64,000 nt of DNA from Halichondria panicea (lineage: Eukaryota; Porifera; Demospongiae; Suberitida; Halichondriidae): the NCBI RefSeq assembly GCF_963675165.1, contig NC_087382.1, positions 4,999,963 to 5,063,962 of the forward strand, read 5' to 3'. The notes under the pieces were generated by a model, which worked only from the letters and a program-made list of their open reading frames with translations, did not search any database and was not told the DNA's origin. The position numbers were made by a program, and so were the translations under genes. Each line of letters opens with the position of its first letter. Position 1 is the first letter of the stretch. Positions 34,182-45,596 of the stretch are shown one piece after another.

Positions 34182-35272
34182 ACAGAAGCCCGTAGGGGCC
34201 ATGTAGTTCCACTCTAAGATTCCACTCTAGAATGCACTTCCACTCTGAAATTCCATTCTGGAATGCACTTCCATTCTAAAATTCCACTCTGGAATGCACT
34301 TCCACTCTGAAATTCCACTCTAGAATGCACTTCCATTCTGAAATTCCATTCTAGAATGCATTTCCATTCTGAAATTCCATTGTGTTACTGTCTCCATCCA
34401 GTGTGAAAAATGGCTATAGTGAAGTTGAGAAACTTGTTAATATTTTGGGAGTGCATGGGTATTCTTACAGGCTAATCCGGCCTGTGTTTTTTATCTTGTT
34501 AATCCCCAACAGCCACTGTTATACGTGACAGCATTGGGGACATGAATGCTAATGATCTGTCTCCAACACATGCACAAATTGATATAAATGTTACAAATCA
34601 TCAACAAACGCTAAATTTCTAGCTGCAGTTTTAATGTTCATAGCTGCCAGTTCTGTTACTAAGTGCCTGAACACGTACAGGACGACCGGATGATGTTAAT
34701 TTTACCTTTGCGGTCTTGACATATACCTCCAGGCTCCACTCTGGTTGAACATCAGAGAGGGCAGAGCTGGTGGGCAGGACTTTATCCTGCATTGAGGACA
34801 CTATACTCTCATGCACACTCCTTTAATACAGATACGACACTATATGTGTGGGGGGGGGTCAGATTTATAATCTCAAAGATGTGTAGCTATACAACGGCTG
34901 AATTTCAGTAGCCCTTGGCTACAGAATAGTAATTTATATCAATTAAATAATTATAACTACTTGCATGTGGGAGTCATCAAAAACATGCACCATTCTCAAC
35001 TGCAGAGTCCACTAATAAATACTATACACACACACAGTAATATATACCATACTCACAAAGTTCACTGGTTTTAATAGTAGACACGATCTTGGTACAAGAT
35101 GAGGCCAACACGTGATATCATGTGATTGGCACAATGGAAGTGCACTCCAGAATGGAAGTTCAGAGTGGAATTTTAGAATGGAAGTGCATTCCAGAGTGGA
35201 ATTTCAGAGTGGAAGTGCATTCTATAGAGTGGAATCTTAGAGTGGAACTGAATGGCCCCTACTGGCTTCCGT
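34182..35272. mobile_element. Inverted-repeat element with subterminal tandem arrays
   Basis: The outer ends contain GTAGGGGCCAT in inverted orientation. Inside each end is an array of about 28-base units alternating ATTCCACTCTGGAATGCACT and CACTTCCACTCTGAAATTCC, in opposite orientation at the two ends (34205-34385 and 35135-35255). The middle includes the 34706-34786 exon-like block. Confidence 0.6.
34706..34786 (-). other. 81-bp exon-like block on the minus strand
   Basis: The minus strand shows the acceptor CTCAATGCAG, 27 open codons (DKVLPTSSALSDVQPEWSLE then VYVKTAK) and the donor GTAAAA. The W-S/N-LEV/YEV pattern before a K loosely resembles the block at 32934-33008. Not recognised. 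Confidence 0.4.
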
Positions 35273-35378
35273 AATTATAAGATTTATAGCTGAGCTACAG
35301 TACATCACCTTGAGCACACTCTAAACTAAAACAACAAAGTCAAGAAGTTATATATACTAACCTTTCAGCACAACTAGT

Positions 35379-35590
35379 ACAAACGAGTGTTGCAAGCGTG
35401 TGCTTGCTAATGCCTCTCGCCATGTTATGCTTTCACTCAAAAAGTATTAGAGTGTTTTAGTAGTTTCTATAATGAATTTAATTTAGCTTATCTATATAAA
35501 CCTACTGAAAAGAAAAGAGCATATATTATTGTTATCTATTGCATTTATTATGGTATCATTGTAGTGTTTTGTGGTCTCAAGAAAGTACTG
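35379..35590. repeat. Dispersed repeat related to the copy 3 insertion
   Basis: GCTAATGCCTCTCGCCATG, AAAAGTATTAGAGTGTT and TTTCTATAATGAATTT occur in the same order as in 21220-21420. Confidence 0.7.
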
Positions 35591-36242
35591 TACGTGTGTG
35601 TGTGTGAGATGCAAGCGGTGAGAATATGGAATGAGGGTATAAACTGCCCTGGTAAAGTCCTAAAAAGCTAGAGGTTAAAATCAATTTTGTGTGAATTTAT
35701 AAACTGTTAACAGTGATTTTTGCTGTATATTTACTTATAGTTCGACAGGCAGTACAATAAATTATGCCTGCTTCCTGCATGTGTATGCATGCAGTGTAGT
35801 GTGCATGTGTGTGTGCCTGTTCAATATACTGGAGAGCAGCCAACTTATTGGTGTAGGGGGTGCGCTGTCAAAATGGGAATATCATACAAATTTGGCACCA
35901 CGCAATTTAAGTTGTGTACACAAGTGTACCAAATACAAATGGGCCACTTAAGGAAGGGAAATTTAGCATCATGGGAACAAAAACACAAGACACAAGTTAC
36001 GCACAAAGTGAAGCCACACACTGTGTAAATGAAAAGAAATTGACAATTAAGGAAAATAAGTTAAAACACACAAATAACTCTGGTGGGACTGGAATCAACA
36101 ATTACCAGGGATATGCCCACATGCACTAACCATGCCAAACATAAGTAACCACCTCTTAGGCCAAGTTTACCATAATAATTATTAGGCTATAAAATTGACA
36201 ATGCTTAAAAATTCTTGGCACATCACTAATAATTAATACCTG

Positions 36243-36300
36243 CATGATTTAGGAGACCAGTGCCTTAACCATGTAGGCCACAGAGGCTTGCTATTAAACT
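36243..36300 (-). repeat. tRNA-Arg-like 5' half (probable SINE fragment)
   Basis: On the minus strand GTGGCCTACATGGTTAAGGC followed by a GTCTCCTAAAT loop resembles the D arm, A box and anticodon arm of eukaryotic tRNA-Arg(CCT). The 3' half and T arm are absent. Similar pieces are at about 33860-33911 and 37165-37222. Confidence 0.4.
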
Positions 36301-36600
36301 ATGCTCTTTTAAAATATCTTCTTTCTAACAAATGGAACAAATACGAACCTGGTCACAAAATTTGCAGGCTAGTTAAGTATAGACACCATCGTCGTTGCCG
36401 GACAACGGGGAGACCAGCTGGTGTATGTCGACGTGGATTGCTGACAGTGCATGAATCACATGACGCTGATGCTATATATATACCCGCATGTCACTACCAT
36501 GCACAAGTGCTGCATATGACAGTAATAGAAGCTACCTGGCATGCAATGCCTATACCTTAGCTGTTTTAAGTGCAAAGAAGTTTTATTATACCATCACTGC

Positions 36601-36894
<294 letters not shown>

Positions 36895-37940
36895 CCCTGA
36901 TGCACAACTTGACCCAAATCAAAACAAGTGGATTGACTTCCAATACTAAACAATAATTGGCAACAAAATGGTTTGTGCATGGTTTTGTTGCAAGACGTGA
37001 CACTATGTTGCAGTATAATAATGGTAAAAATACCCGACAGCAGTGGGTATGTGGTACATATGGCTTCTTATATCATGCACAGCACCTAGATGCACATAAA
37101 AAGTCATGGCACACCGACACACACCTAAAGCAGTTATCGATGCAGGAACTCTCTGCATGCAGGCTTAGTTTAGGAGACCTGCAGTGATTTATCCATTAGG
37201 TCACATGCAGAGGCTTGTTATACAAACCATGACGTTGATGCTGTACCATGTCACTATACCACAAGTGTGGTAGCGATAAAACCGCACTGGGGAAGAACAA
37301 TAATTCTCGCACCACATTTTGCAGCTAAACACACTTACCAGTAATGTGGTGTGTTGTATATACCATGCAGCCCATTGTTTGTTACATTGAACTACAGAAC
37401 ACTGGATAGAAAAAAACTACATGAAAATCCCTATCTTTTTTTTAAGTGCAAAGAGAGGTTCCATTATAATTATGCCATCACTGTAGCATACACACACATG
37501 CATGCAAAGTAAATTTTCTATAGTTTTAACCCTGATGCACACCAAATCAGAACAAAGTGGACTGACTTCCAACATACTATAAACACAGTTAGCCAACAAC
37601 AAAATGGTTGTGGTTTTGTTGCAAGACTTACGAGAAATGGACATGTGGTGTTTAACATGCATCTGAAGCAGTATCGATGCAGGAACACTCCAAGATATAA
37701 TTATGTCCTTACGACCGTAGTAGAACATCGGAATGAGACTACACTGGAGAACATTGATAAATGGGAGACAAGCAATGCATAAATCTATAGCATTTTTACA
37801 CTAGGCCAGTACAATCATACATGTACATTATACGGTATTAAAGATAGGGGGATATACAGCTATTAAACAGAGGGTCTCGCAGGTAGAAAGATTCTTACAT
37901 ACACACATGTATACAGCCACTGTGGGGGGTCTGTACTCAC

Positions 37941-38039
37941 CAGGGGGGCACACAGGGGATCTGGTGCTTGAGTCCATCATCATGTGATGTGTTACTGAAA
38001 ACAGAATAGAGATACCTTGATGTATGATTGGGCCAACTG
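37941..38039 (-). other. 99-bp exon-like block on the minus strand
   Basis: The minus strand has a long pyrimidine tract and acceptor (TTTTTCCCTTGCAG) and, 99 bases later, a strong donor (CTG then GTGAGTACAG). Two of the three frames are open, one reading VGPIIHQGISILFSVTHH and another NHTSRYLYSVFSNTSHDDG. It is duplicated, degraded, before copy 4. Its phases do not settle which exon follows. Confidence 0.45.
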
Positions 38040-38402
38040 CTGCAAGGGAAAAATTAAAACATCGATTTTGAATTGTAGTCATACATGTACGTAATGGTAT
38101 TGTTATGCAATTTGCTTGAAGCATTATAGAGGCCTATTATGGTATGGTCAGATCTAGAATAGGCTAAATTATACTCGGCATAATAAGGTATAAGGACTAT
38201 TTCCTTGGGTATTTTCCCGAATAGACTTAGTTTGACTATAATTATATAATAATTTATTATGTTTTCCGGATACCAAAATTTGACTAAAGATGCCAAAAGT
38301 ACAACAGTATTGATGACATGTATTGTATATATATACCATAATAATGCATGCTTTTACCGGTACATGTAAAACAGGATACTTCCAACAGCTGGAGTTTTTA
38401 AC

Positions 38403-38483
38403 TATATAAAGGAGCGCTAGCATGGGAACTAGCAAAAGTAGTGAAACAGAAACTGAGAGTGCAAGCATCTATTAATTAAACAA
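38403..38483 (+). promoter_or_regulatory. Promoter and non-coding exon 1 of copy 6
   Basis: TATATAAA (38403-38410) is followed by the conserved leader (CTAGCAAAAGTAGTGAAACA, GAGAGTGCAAGCATC) and the donor GTGAGTTGAAG after 38483. A 461-base intron ends at CACCTCAG (38944). An in-frame upstream ATG at 38818 lies inside this intron. Confidence 0.8.
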
Positions 38484-38946
38484 GTGAGTTGAAGATAATT
38501 AATCTTGATTGTTGTAAAGTAGCAAGAGGTACACAGATCGAGCACTTCTTCATGATTGTTTACCTCAGTAGGTAATTATAGCTATAGTCTTACATTGTTT
38601 AAGTCCACCGCATTTGTTGCTAAAAATTCTGTAGAATAGTTCCAATAGCTAAGGCTATGTAACTAAGTAGTGTGCTCTGGCCTCAGATATAAAGAGAAAT
38701 TTAATGTTTAGCAGCAGCATACAGTAAAACTTTTATCATAAATTGTTTTGTTAGCTTTCCATATGTTAAAAAAGTAAGCCTCGATTAAAACCTTGGGATA
38801 AGTAACTCGACTGTGCTTTGTTTCCAACCCCAGTTTGCTATAAGTTTTATATTGGGCATGCAATGTATACACAGCAATTTATCCATTCTTGGAGCAGCAT
38901 AATCATTAACACGCTAACAATCCTTATCATACAATGCACCTCAGAT

Positions 38947-41900
38947 ATGCTGTCTAGAAGTATTCTCAGTTGGTTAGTACTGCTGACCCTAGCTACTGTT
39001 AGCAGGAGCGAGTACTATCACATTGTGCCAGTGGATTCAACCGATTTGTGTCATGACTATCGAAACGGAACTTGTTTCACTATCGAGCAGCTTGTTCAAA
39101 CAGACCTGTTATCTGGTGGAGACAATCTCATCTTGAACTTTCTATCTGGATATCATGTGTTAACTGAGCAGTTATTGATTCGTAACTTCTCACATGTGCA
39201 AATAACAGACCAGAACACAAATACAACAATAGTTAGATTCCATAGCAATAGTACAATTCGTTTTGTTAGTATTACTGAATTAAGTATCGAAAACTTGTGT
39301 TTCATTGGAGCGAATGTTGGATCACAAAACTCACATCAAGGTTTGATCATTGATAATGTCCACGATGTTTACATCAAGAACTGCTACTTTATGGACTTTG
39401 TATTACTCAGTCAGGTGGAAACCCATATAGTTAGGATTGCTAATACTCAAACTGCAACGATTGAGAGCATTCTCTTTATGAATAACACTGGTCGGGCACT
39501 GCACGTTGAGGCTAATGATGTGTACATAATAAGTAGTGAGTTCACTAGAAATGATGGAGGTACAGTTGACATTCAATCAAACAAAGCACAGATCAACAAC
39601 ACCGAGTTCAACTACAACAGTGCTGAGAATGGAGGAGCAGTAGAAGTGGTATCTGGTACTGTAGTGATCACTTGGTGTAACTTCACAAATAACAAAGCTT
39701 TTACGGCTGGTGGAGCCATTCATGTTGTCTCAGGCAGTGTGTCCATCTCTAAGTGTGAGCTGACGAACAACAGTGCTGACCAAAGGGGTGGAGCGATTTA
39801 TGTTTACAAAGGCAGAAATGTGTCCATTGCTGACAGTACGCTGACAAACAATGGAGGTCGCTATGGTGGATCGATTTGTGCTGGCTCAGGCAGTGTGTCC
39901 ATCTCTAACAGTGAGCTGACAAACAACAGAGCTGACTATGGTGGAGCAATTTATGTTCCCTCAGGTAATGTGTCCATATCCAACAGTGAGCTGACAAACA
40001 ACAGAGCTAACTATAATAGTGGAACGATTTATGTTGGCCTAGGTAGTGTATCCATCTCCAACAGTAAACTAATGAACAACAGAGCTGACCGTGAGGGTGG
40101 AGCAATTTATGTTTACAAAGGTAAAAATGTATCCATCTCTGACAGTACACTGACAAATAACAGTGCTAACAATGGTGGAGCAATTAGGTGTATTGACTCT
40201 GGTAGTGTGTCCATCTCTGACTGTGAGCTGACAAACAACAGTGCTAACAGGAATGGTGGAGCGATTTATGTTAATAACAGCATAAATTCCAATTTGGTGG
40301 TGCTGACAAAAAACAGTGGTTTCACGAGAGTTAGAGCTTACAAAGACAGAAATGTGTCCATCTCCAATTGTGAGCTGACAAACAACCGTGCTGACATGAG
40401 AGGTGGAGCTATTTATGTTAAAGACAAAAATTTGTTTATCTCCTACAGTAAGCTAACAAACAACAGTGCTTACAATGGTGGAGCGATTAGATGTATTGAC
40501 TCAGATAGTGTGTCCATCTCCGACAGTGAGCTGACAAACAACAGAGCTGACTGGAATGGTGGAGCGATTTATGCTAAAAGCAGAAATTTGTCCATCTCTG
40601 ACAGTACACTGACAAACAACAGTGCTAACGATGGTGGAGCGATTAGGTGTATTGACTCTGGTAGTGTGTCCATCTCCGACTGTGAGCTGACAAACAACAG
40701 TGCTAACAGGAATGGTGGAGCGATTTATGTTAATAACAGCATAAATTCCAATTTGGTGGTGCTGACAAAAAACAGTGGTTTCACGAGAGTTAGAGCTTAC
40801 AAAGACAGAAATGTGTCCATCTCCAATTGTGAGCTGACAAACAACCGTGCTGACATGAGAGGTGGAGCTATTTATGTTAAAGACAAAAATTTGTTTATCT
40901 CCTACAGTAAGCTAACAAACAACAGTGCTTACAATGGTGGAGCGATTAGATGTATTGACTCAGATAGTGTGTCCATCTCCGACAGTGAGCTGACAAACAA
41001 CAGAGCTAACTGGAATGGTGGAGCGATTTATGCTAAAAGCAGAAATTTGTCCATCTCTGACAGTACACTGACAAATAACAGTGCTAACGATGGTGGAGCG
41101 ATTAGGTATATTGACTCTGGTAGTGTGTCCATCTCCGACTGTGAGCTGACAAACAACAGTGCTAACAGGAATGGTGGAGCGATTTATGTTAATAACGGCA
41201 CAAATGTGTTTAATTCCAATTGGGTGGTGCTGGCAAGAAGTGGTTTCACGAGAGTTAGAGCTTACAAAGACAGAAATGTGTTCATCTCCAATTGTGAGCT
41301 GACAAACAACCGTGCTGACATGAGAGGTGGAGCTATATATGTTAAAGACAAAAATTTGTTTATCTCCTACAGTAAGCTAACAAACAACAGTGCTTACAAT
41401 GGTGGAGCGATTAGATGTATTGATTCAGATAGTGTATCCATTTCTGAATGTGAGATGACAAACAACAGAGCTGACAGGAGTGGTGGAGCAATACATGTTT
41501 ACAAAGGCAGAAATGTATCCATCTCCAATTGTGAGCTGACAAACAACAGAGCTGACTACGGTGGAGCAATTATTGTTTATTCAGGTACTGTGTCCATCTT
41601 CGACAGTGAGCTGAGAAATAACAGAGCTGACTATAGGGGAGTGATATTTGCTGACTCAGCCAAAACGTCCATCATTAACAGTACCCTAGCCAAAAACATT
41701 GCTAACCATGGAGTGATTTATGTTTCTCAGTCTCCCTTGATCTTAAAAGACACTAAAATTACTAATAATAGGGCCAGTTCTATGGTGGATGGAGGCATTA
41801 TTTATGCTTTCGACAGTCGTATTGATTTTAATGGACCTACAAAACTCAGCAACAATCATGGTATGCTTGGTGGAGCTCTCAGTGCCTTACAAAGTCAAAT

Positions 41901-44721
41901 ATATATTAACGCAGAAGGAATAATCGTCACCAACAACACAGCTACCTATGGAGGAGGGATATTTCTGAGGGAGAGTACGCTCGTTGTAAATGAGCCAATA
42001 GAAATCTATCACAACAAAGCACACCAGGATGGTGGAGGAATTTATGCTTATTCTAGCAGAGTTAAATTTCAATCATCAGTGGTAAATGATTATTCACTTC
42101 CTCCAAATAAACAGAGTGAGATTACTCACAACATTGCTGAGAATAATGGTGGAGGTATACATGCAGTATCTTCAACTATTGAACTTACTCGATCATATGT
42201 TAACATCGACTCAAACACTGCTAACACTAGTGGAGGTGGAGTATATCTACAGCAAAGTTCAAAACTGTACTTATTTAAAAAAGACTATAAAAATGAGACT
42301 CAGGACATTTTTATTAAGTTATTGATTAACAACAACTTGGCTCAGTACGGAGGGGGGATATTAGTGGCAGATGACACAGAGAGTGGTGCCTGCAGAGGAG
42401 GGGCCACAGAAACTGATGCTACTCACACCATTTTTGCTGACTGCTTTATTCAAACAATTAAATCATATAATTTTCCTATCATAAATTATTTCAACACATT
42501 CATGAATAACAACACAGCTACCCAGTCAGGAGCAGACATCTTTGGAGGTTTGTTGGACAGGTGTACAGTAAGTCAAAATGCTGAATATGACACTTCAAAT
42601 GGATTGGAGTACATCAATAACACCATAAAATCTTCCACCGAATTATCAATCTCCTCTAGGCCTGTGCAAGTAATTTTTTGCAATAATGACTATAATATCA
42701 TTTCTGCAAGAAAGGGACACACATTTAGAATCAGTGTAATGGCTGTTGACCAAGTTGGACATCCAATGAATGCCACAATTCGCAGTTCTGTTGTCAGTGA
42801 GAGTGGAATTGGTCGTTTCAAGGAAGGACAGGCAAAACAGGAAATTGGTAATCAGTGCACAGAATTAGAGTACAATGTATTCTCACAAGACAGCTCTGCT
42901 CAAGTGGAACTTTATGCTGAGGGTCCATGCATTAATTTGGGACTTTCAAGACAACTTATAAATATTTCTTTTCAACTCTGCACATGCCCTATTGGGCTCA
43001 TGCCAATTCAATTTGATATTGAGTGCAAGTGTGACTGTGATCCAGACTTGCAGCAATATCAGATAACGAATTGTTTTGAGGAAAATGGAGCCATAACGCT
43101 GGAAAGAAGTATAAACACATGGATTGCAGTCATAAATACCACCAACGGAACAGGGTATGTTGTTAGCAGCTGTACACTTGACTATTGCGTGCAAAAACCA
43201 TTCAACATCAGTCTAAGCAACCCTGATGAACAATGTGCCTATAATCGAAGTGGTGTCTTGTGTGGAGAATGTAAACCAGGACTGAGTCTTGTGTTGGCTA
43301 CGTCAAGATGTAAAGAATGCTCTAATCTTTACCTGCTTCTATTAATACCATTTGCGTTGGCAGGCATATTGCTAGTTGCTTTAATTCTCATGCTCAACAT
43401 CACTATAGCAACTGGAAATATTTACGGTCTCATATTTTACGCCAACATAGTAGCTGCTAACAGAACAATTTTCTTTGCTAACTTAAACAACTTTTTAACA
43501 GTTTTTGTATCATGGATGAATCTTGACTTGGGAATCGAGATATGCTTTTACGATGGGCTGAACTCTCAAGCAAAAGTACTCCTTCAACTTGTCTTTCCTG
43601 CTTACTTGTTTCTTCTAATGTTTCTTATTATCATTCTGAGCAAGTATTATGACTCATTTGCAAAGCTCCTCGCCAACAGGAATCCAGTTGCTGCCCTTGG
43701 CACACTCGTCCTACTCTCTTATTCCAAATTCTTACGGTTTATCATTGCTGCACTACAAAACAGGGTCTTGACATATTCTGACGGTTTAACCAAGACTGTT
43801 TGGTTGTTTGACAGCAATGTGCCATACTTCACTCCCATTCGCATCCCTCAGTTTGTAGCTGCTATCATAATCCTCATTGCCGGTGGATTGTTTACTGTAC
43901 TACTCTTTTTTGGGCAATGGTTTTCACGCTGTTCCAAAGTTATGATATGGACCAATAACACAAAGTACATTGGTTTCATGGATGCATATCATGCTCCATT
44001 CACTCCTAAGCATCGCTACTGGGTAGGATTGCTCCTTTTTGCTCTGATTGTTCATAATCTAGTAGTTGCCATGGCTCCCGACACTTCTCTCCCTGTACTA
44101 TCAGCTGGGTGTATTGCAGTCGGACTGATATCATTGAATAACCGAGTGTACAAAAACCAACTTAATGAATATCTGGAAAAATTCTTCCTACTTAATGTCA
44201 GTATTCTATCCTATGGCACTTCCTTTGTTGTTGAAACACACCAACAGCAAGAAACACTGGCTATTATTTCAATGTCTATGGCGTTCATTCTATTTGTGAT
44301 AGTAATCAGCTATCATTCTCACCACTTCATACTAAAGAAGACCAAAATATGGCCTAAGATAAAGAAATTTAATAGAACTGGTACTGCAAACAAAAAGAAT
44401 CAACAACCTAACAACGCCATGGCAATGCATCAGCTCGCAGCCAGTGATGACGATGAGCAACTTACAGCTGAGCAAATAAACATTGTGGACCTACCACCTT
44501 ACACGGATGGAGCAGTGGAAGAAGCTGACCCTGATCGTTACATCACTCCTCCTATCATCAGACTAGCCACAAGGCCCGATCAGCTGAGACTATCCTACAT
44601 AGATGAAATAGCCCCCCTCACCACAGAGGACTACAGAAGACCAGCCCCTCCTCTTCCAAGAGTCAATCGTTGTCCTCCTGTTACACACACAGAAATTGGC
44701 CCCATACGCAATGAAGTGTGA
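38947..44721 (+). CDS. Pmp-like beta-helix repeat multi-pass membrane protein, copy 6 (intact, 1,924 aa)
   Basis: This is the one complete family member. I start it at the ATG two bases after the intron acceptor; it begins the same signal peptide as its paralogs (MLSRSILSWLVLLTLATVSR). Residues about 60-1200 are right-handed beta-helix repeats of about 24 residues with GGAI and ELTNN(S/R)A, the pattern of the Pmp repeat (Chlam_PMP). Then come a Cys-rich module (CTCPIGL, CKCDCDPDL) and CGECKPGLSLVLATSRCKEC at about 1439. About nine hydrophobic segments follow between 1459 and 1791. The tail of about 130 residues carries DPDRYITPPIIR, LTTEDYRRPAPPLPR and VTHTEIGPI, kept in every paralog. NxS/T sequons are abundant. 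The function is unknown. A surface receptor or adhesion molecule signalling through the Tyr/Pro-rich tail is inference. Confidence 0.93.
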   Translation: MLSRSILSWLVLLTLATVSRSEYYHIVPVDSTDLCHDYRNGTCFTIEQLVQTDLLSGGDNLILNFLSGYHVLTEQLLIRNFSHVQITDQNTNTTIVRFHSNSTIRFVSITELSIENLCFIGANVGSQNSHQGLIIDNVHDVYIKNCYFMDFVLLSQVETHIVRIANTQTATIESILFMNNTGRALHVEANDVYIISSEFTRNDGGTVDIQSNKAQINNTEFNYNSAENGGAVEVVSGTVVITWCNFTNNKAFTAGGAIHVVSGSVSISKCELTNNSADQRGGAIYVYKGRNVSIADSTLTNNGGRYGGSICAGSGSVSISNSELTNNRADYGGAIYVPSGNVSISNSELTNNRANYNSGTIYVGLGSVSISNSKLMNNRADREGGAIYVYKGKNVSISDSTLTNNSANNGGAIRCIDSGSVSISDCELTNNSANRNGGAIYVNNSINSNLVVLTKNSGFTRVRAYKDRNVSISNCELTNNRADMRGGAIYVKDKNLFISYSKLTNNSAYNGGAIRCIDSDSVSISDSELTNNRADWNGGAIYAKSRNLSISDSTLTNNSANDGGAIRCIDSGSVSISDCELTNNSANRNGGAIYVNNSINSNLVVLTKNSGFTRVRAYKDRNVSISNCELTNNRADMRGGAIYVKDKNLFISYSKLTNNSAYNGGAIRCIDSDSVSISDSELTNNRANWNGGAIYAKSRNLSISDSTLTNNSANDGGAIRYIDSGSVSISDCELTNNSANRNGGAIYVNNGTNVFNSNWVVLARSGFTRVRAYKDRNVFISNCELTNNRADMRGGAIYVKDKNLFISYSKLTNNSAYNGGAIRCIDSDSVSISECEMTNNRADRSGGAIHVYKGRNVSISNCELTNNRADYGGAIIVYSGTVSIFDSELRNNRADYRGVIFADSAKTSIINSTLAKNIANHGVIYVSQSPLILKDTKITNNRASSMVDGGIIYAFDSRIDFNGPTKLSNNHGMLGGALSALQSQIYINAEGIIVTNNTATYGGGIFLRESTLVVNEPIEIYHNKAHQDGGGIYAYSSRVKFQSSVVNDYSLPPNKQSEITHNIAENNGGGIHAVSSTIELTRSYVNIDSNTANTSGGGVYLQQSSKLYLFKKDYKNETQDIFIKLLINNNLAQYGGGILVADDTESGACRGGATETDATHTIFADCFIQTIKSYNFPIINYFNTFMNNNTATQSGADIFGGLLDRCTVSQNAEYDTSNGLEYINNTIKSSTELSISSRPVQVIFCNNDYNIISARKGHTFRISVMAVDQVGHPMNATIRSSVVSESGIGRFKEGQAKQEIGNQCTELEYNVFSQDSSAQVELYAEGPCINLGLSRQLINISFQLCTCPIGLMPIQFDIECKCDCDPDLQQYQITNCFEENGAITLERSINTWIAVINTTNGTGYVVSSCTLDYCVQKPFNISLSNPDEQCAYNRSGVLCGECKPGLSLVLATSRCKECSNLYLLLLIPFALAGILLVALILMLNITIATGNIYGLIFYANIVAANRTIFFANLNNFLTVFVSWMNLDLGIEICFYDGLNSQAKVLLQLVFPAYLFLLMFLIIILSKYYDSFAKLLANRNPVAALGTLVLLSYSKFLRFIIAALQNRVLTYSDGLTKTVWLFDSNVPYFTPIRIPQFVAAIIILIAGGLFTVLLFFGQWFSRCSKVMIWTNNTKYIGFMDAYHAPFTPKHRYWVGLLLFALIVHNLVVAMAPDTSLPVLSAGCIAVGLISLNNRVYKNQLNEYLEKFFLLNVSILSYGTSFVVETHQQQETLAIISMSMAFILFVIVISYHSHHFILKKTKIWPKIKKFNRTGTANKKNQQPNNAMAMHQLAASDDDEQLTAEQINIVDLPPYTDGAVEEADPDRYITPPIIRLATRPDQLRLSYIDEIAPLTTEDYRRPAPPLPRVNRCPPVTHTEIGPIRNEV
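40136..41435 (+). repeat. Three tandem 459-bp coding blocks in copy 6
   Basis: TCTCTGACAGTACACTGAC recurs at 40136, 40595 and 41054, and TTCACGAGAGTTAGAGC at 40321, 40780 and 41245. Each block encodes 153 residues, with a six-base in-frame insertion in the last. It is a different unit from the 315-base block in copy 3, so the expansion happened independently. Confidence 0.9.
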
Positions 44722-45571
44722 CACAACTGTCTTATTTAGCTGAGGTACTTTTATACAGCTTAAAATAACGTTTGTAGGCATTGTGCAATTTTGTTTATGT
44801 TAACTAGCTTAGAGCTGACTGATAGATATTTTTGCAGTGATTTAAATGGTTGTATGATTTTTACGATTCCCACAAAAATTAATGGTTGTATGCCACCAAC
44901 ATTATCATATGCATAGATTATATTCATGAGGTCAATTACGACACAATAATTATTGTTGCCCAGTGAGTGGGCATATCAAAAGCAATCTAGTGCTCTGTAT
45001 ATGGCATGTTGCGTCACTACCATGGCAACCATATATTGCACTGGGATTATATGCACTTGCACTGTGTGTAAATGCTTTTGTGAATTATGTGCCACCAGCC
45101 CACCCAATAACTCATTTGGTCCCTTTTATAGGCTACTTCCATTAGTTGTGGGAACAAAACCTAAGAATTTACTATATGGAATTCAACAAAACTAATGAAT
45201 TCACTAATATTCCACTCAAAACACAATTTATAGAGGGGAAAAAAGAACCAAATCCCACTCTCTCTCAAAACAAATGCATATAGGAAGACATGAATCCAAC
45301 AATGTCATCCATAAGACACTTAGTAAACTCACCTCATATTAAGTATACATGCATGTACGTGTTTATTTTTGCTTGTGTGTATACACTGTTTTTCTCTCTG
45401 CAACTACTTTAATATTATAATTATGACATTCTTGGAGTACAGTATATATACACTTATGATTAGTGTCAAGACTCGAGTTCAGTAAGATAATAAATACGTT
45501 TTTGTCGTGAATAAAATAGATTTAGCTTTTTTGCTGATATGGATGCCATCATGAAGCCTTTATCCTTTAAC

Positions 45572-45596
45572 CATAGATTGAAGAGTTCAATCTATG
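45572..45596. mobile_element. 25-bp minimal CATAGAT palindrome with 7-bp target duplication
   Basis: CATAGATTGAA and its inverted partner TTCAATCTATG are separated by only GAG. The unit is flanked by CTTTAAC on both sides (45565-45571 and 45597-45603). Its termini and target size match the larger elements at 53458 and 55226. Confidence 0.6.

Noticed and set aside
38818-38946. Upstream in-frame ATG of copy 6, adding 43 residues
   Set aside because: It lies inside the leader intron. The acceptor CACCTCAG and the conserved signal peptide place the start at 38947.
38947-44721. Bacterial contamination or recent transfer, suggested by Pmp-like repeats
   Set aside because: The gene has a TATA promoter, a spliced leader exon and a multi-pass animal-style membrane domain, and the base composition matches its surroundings.
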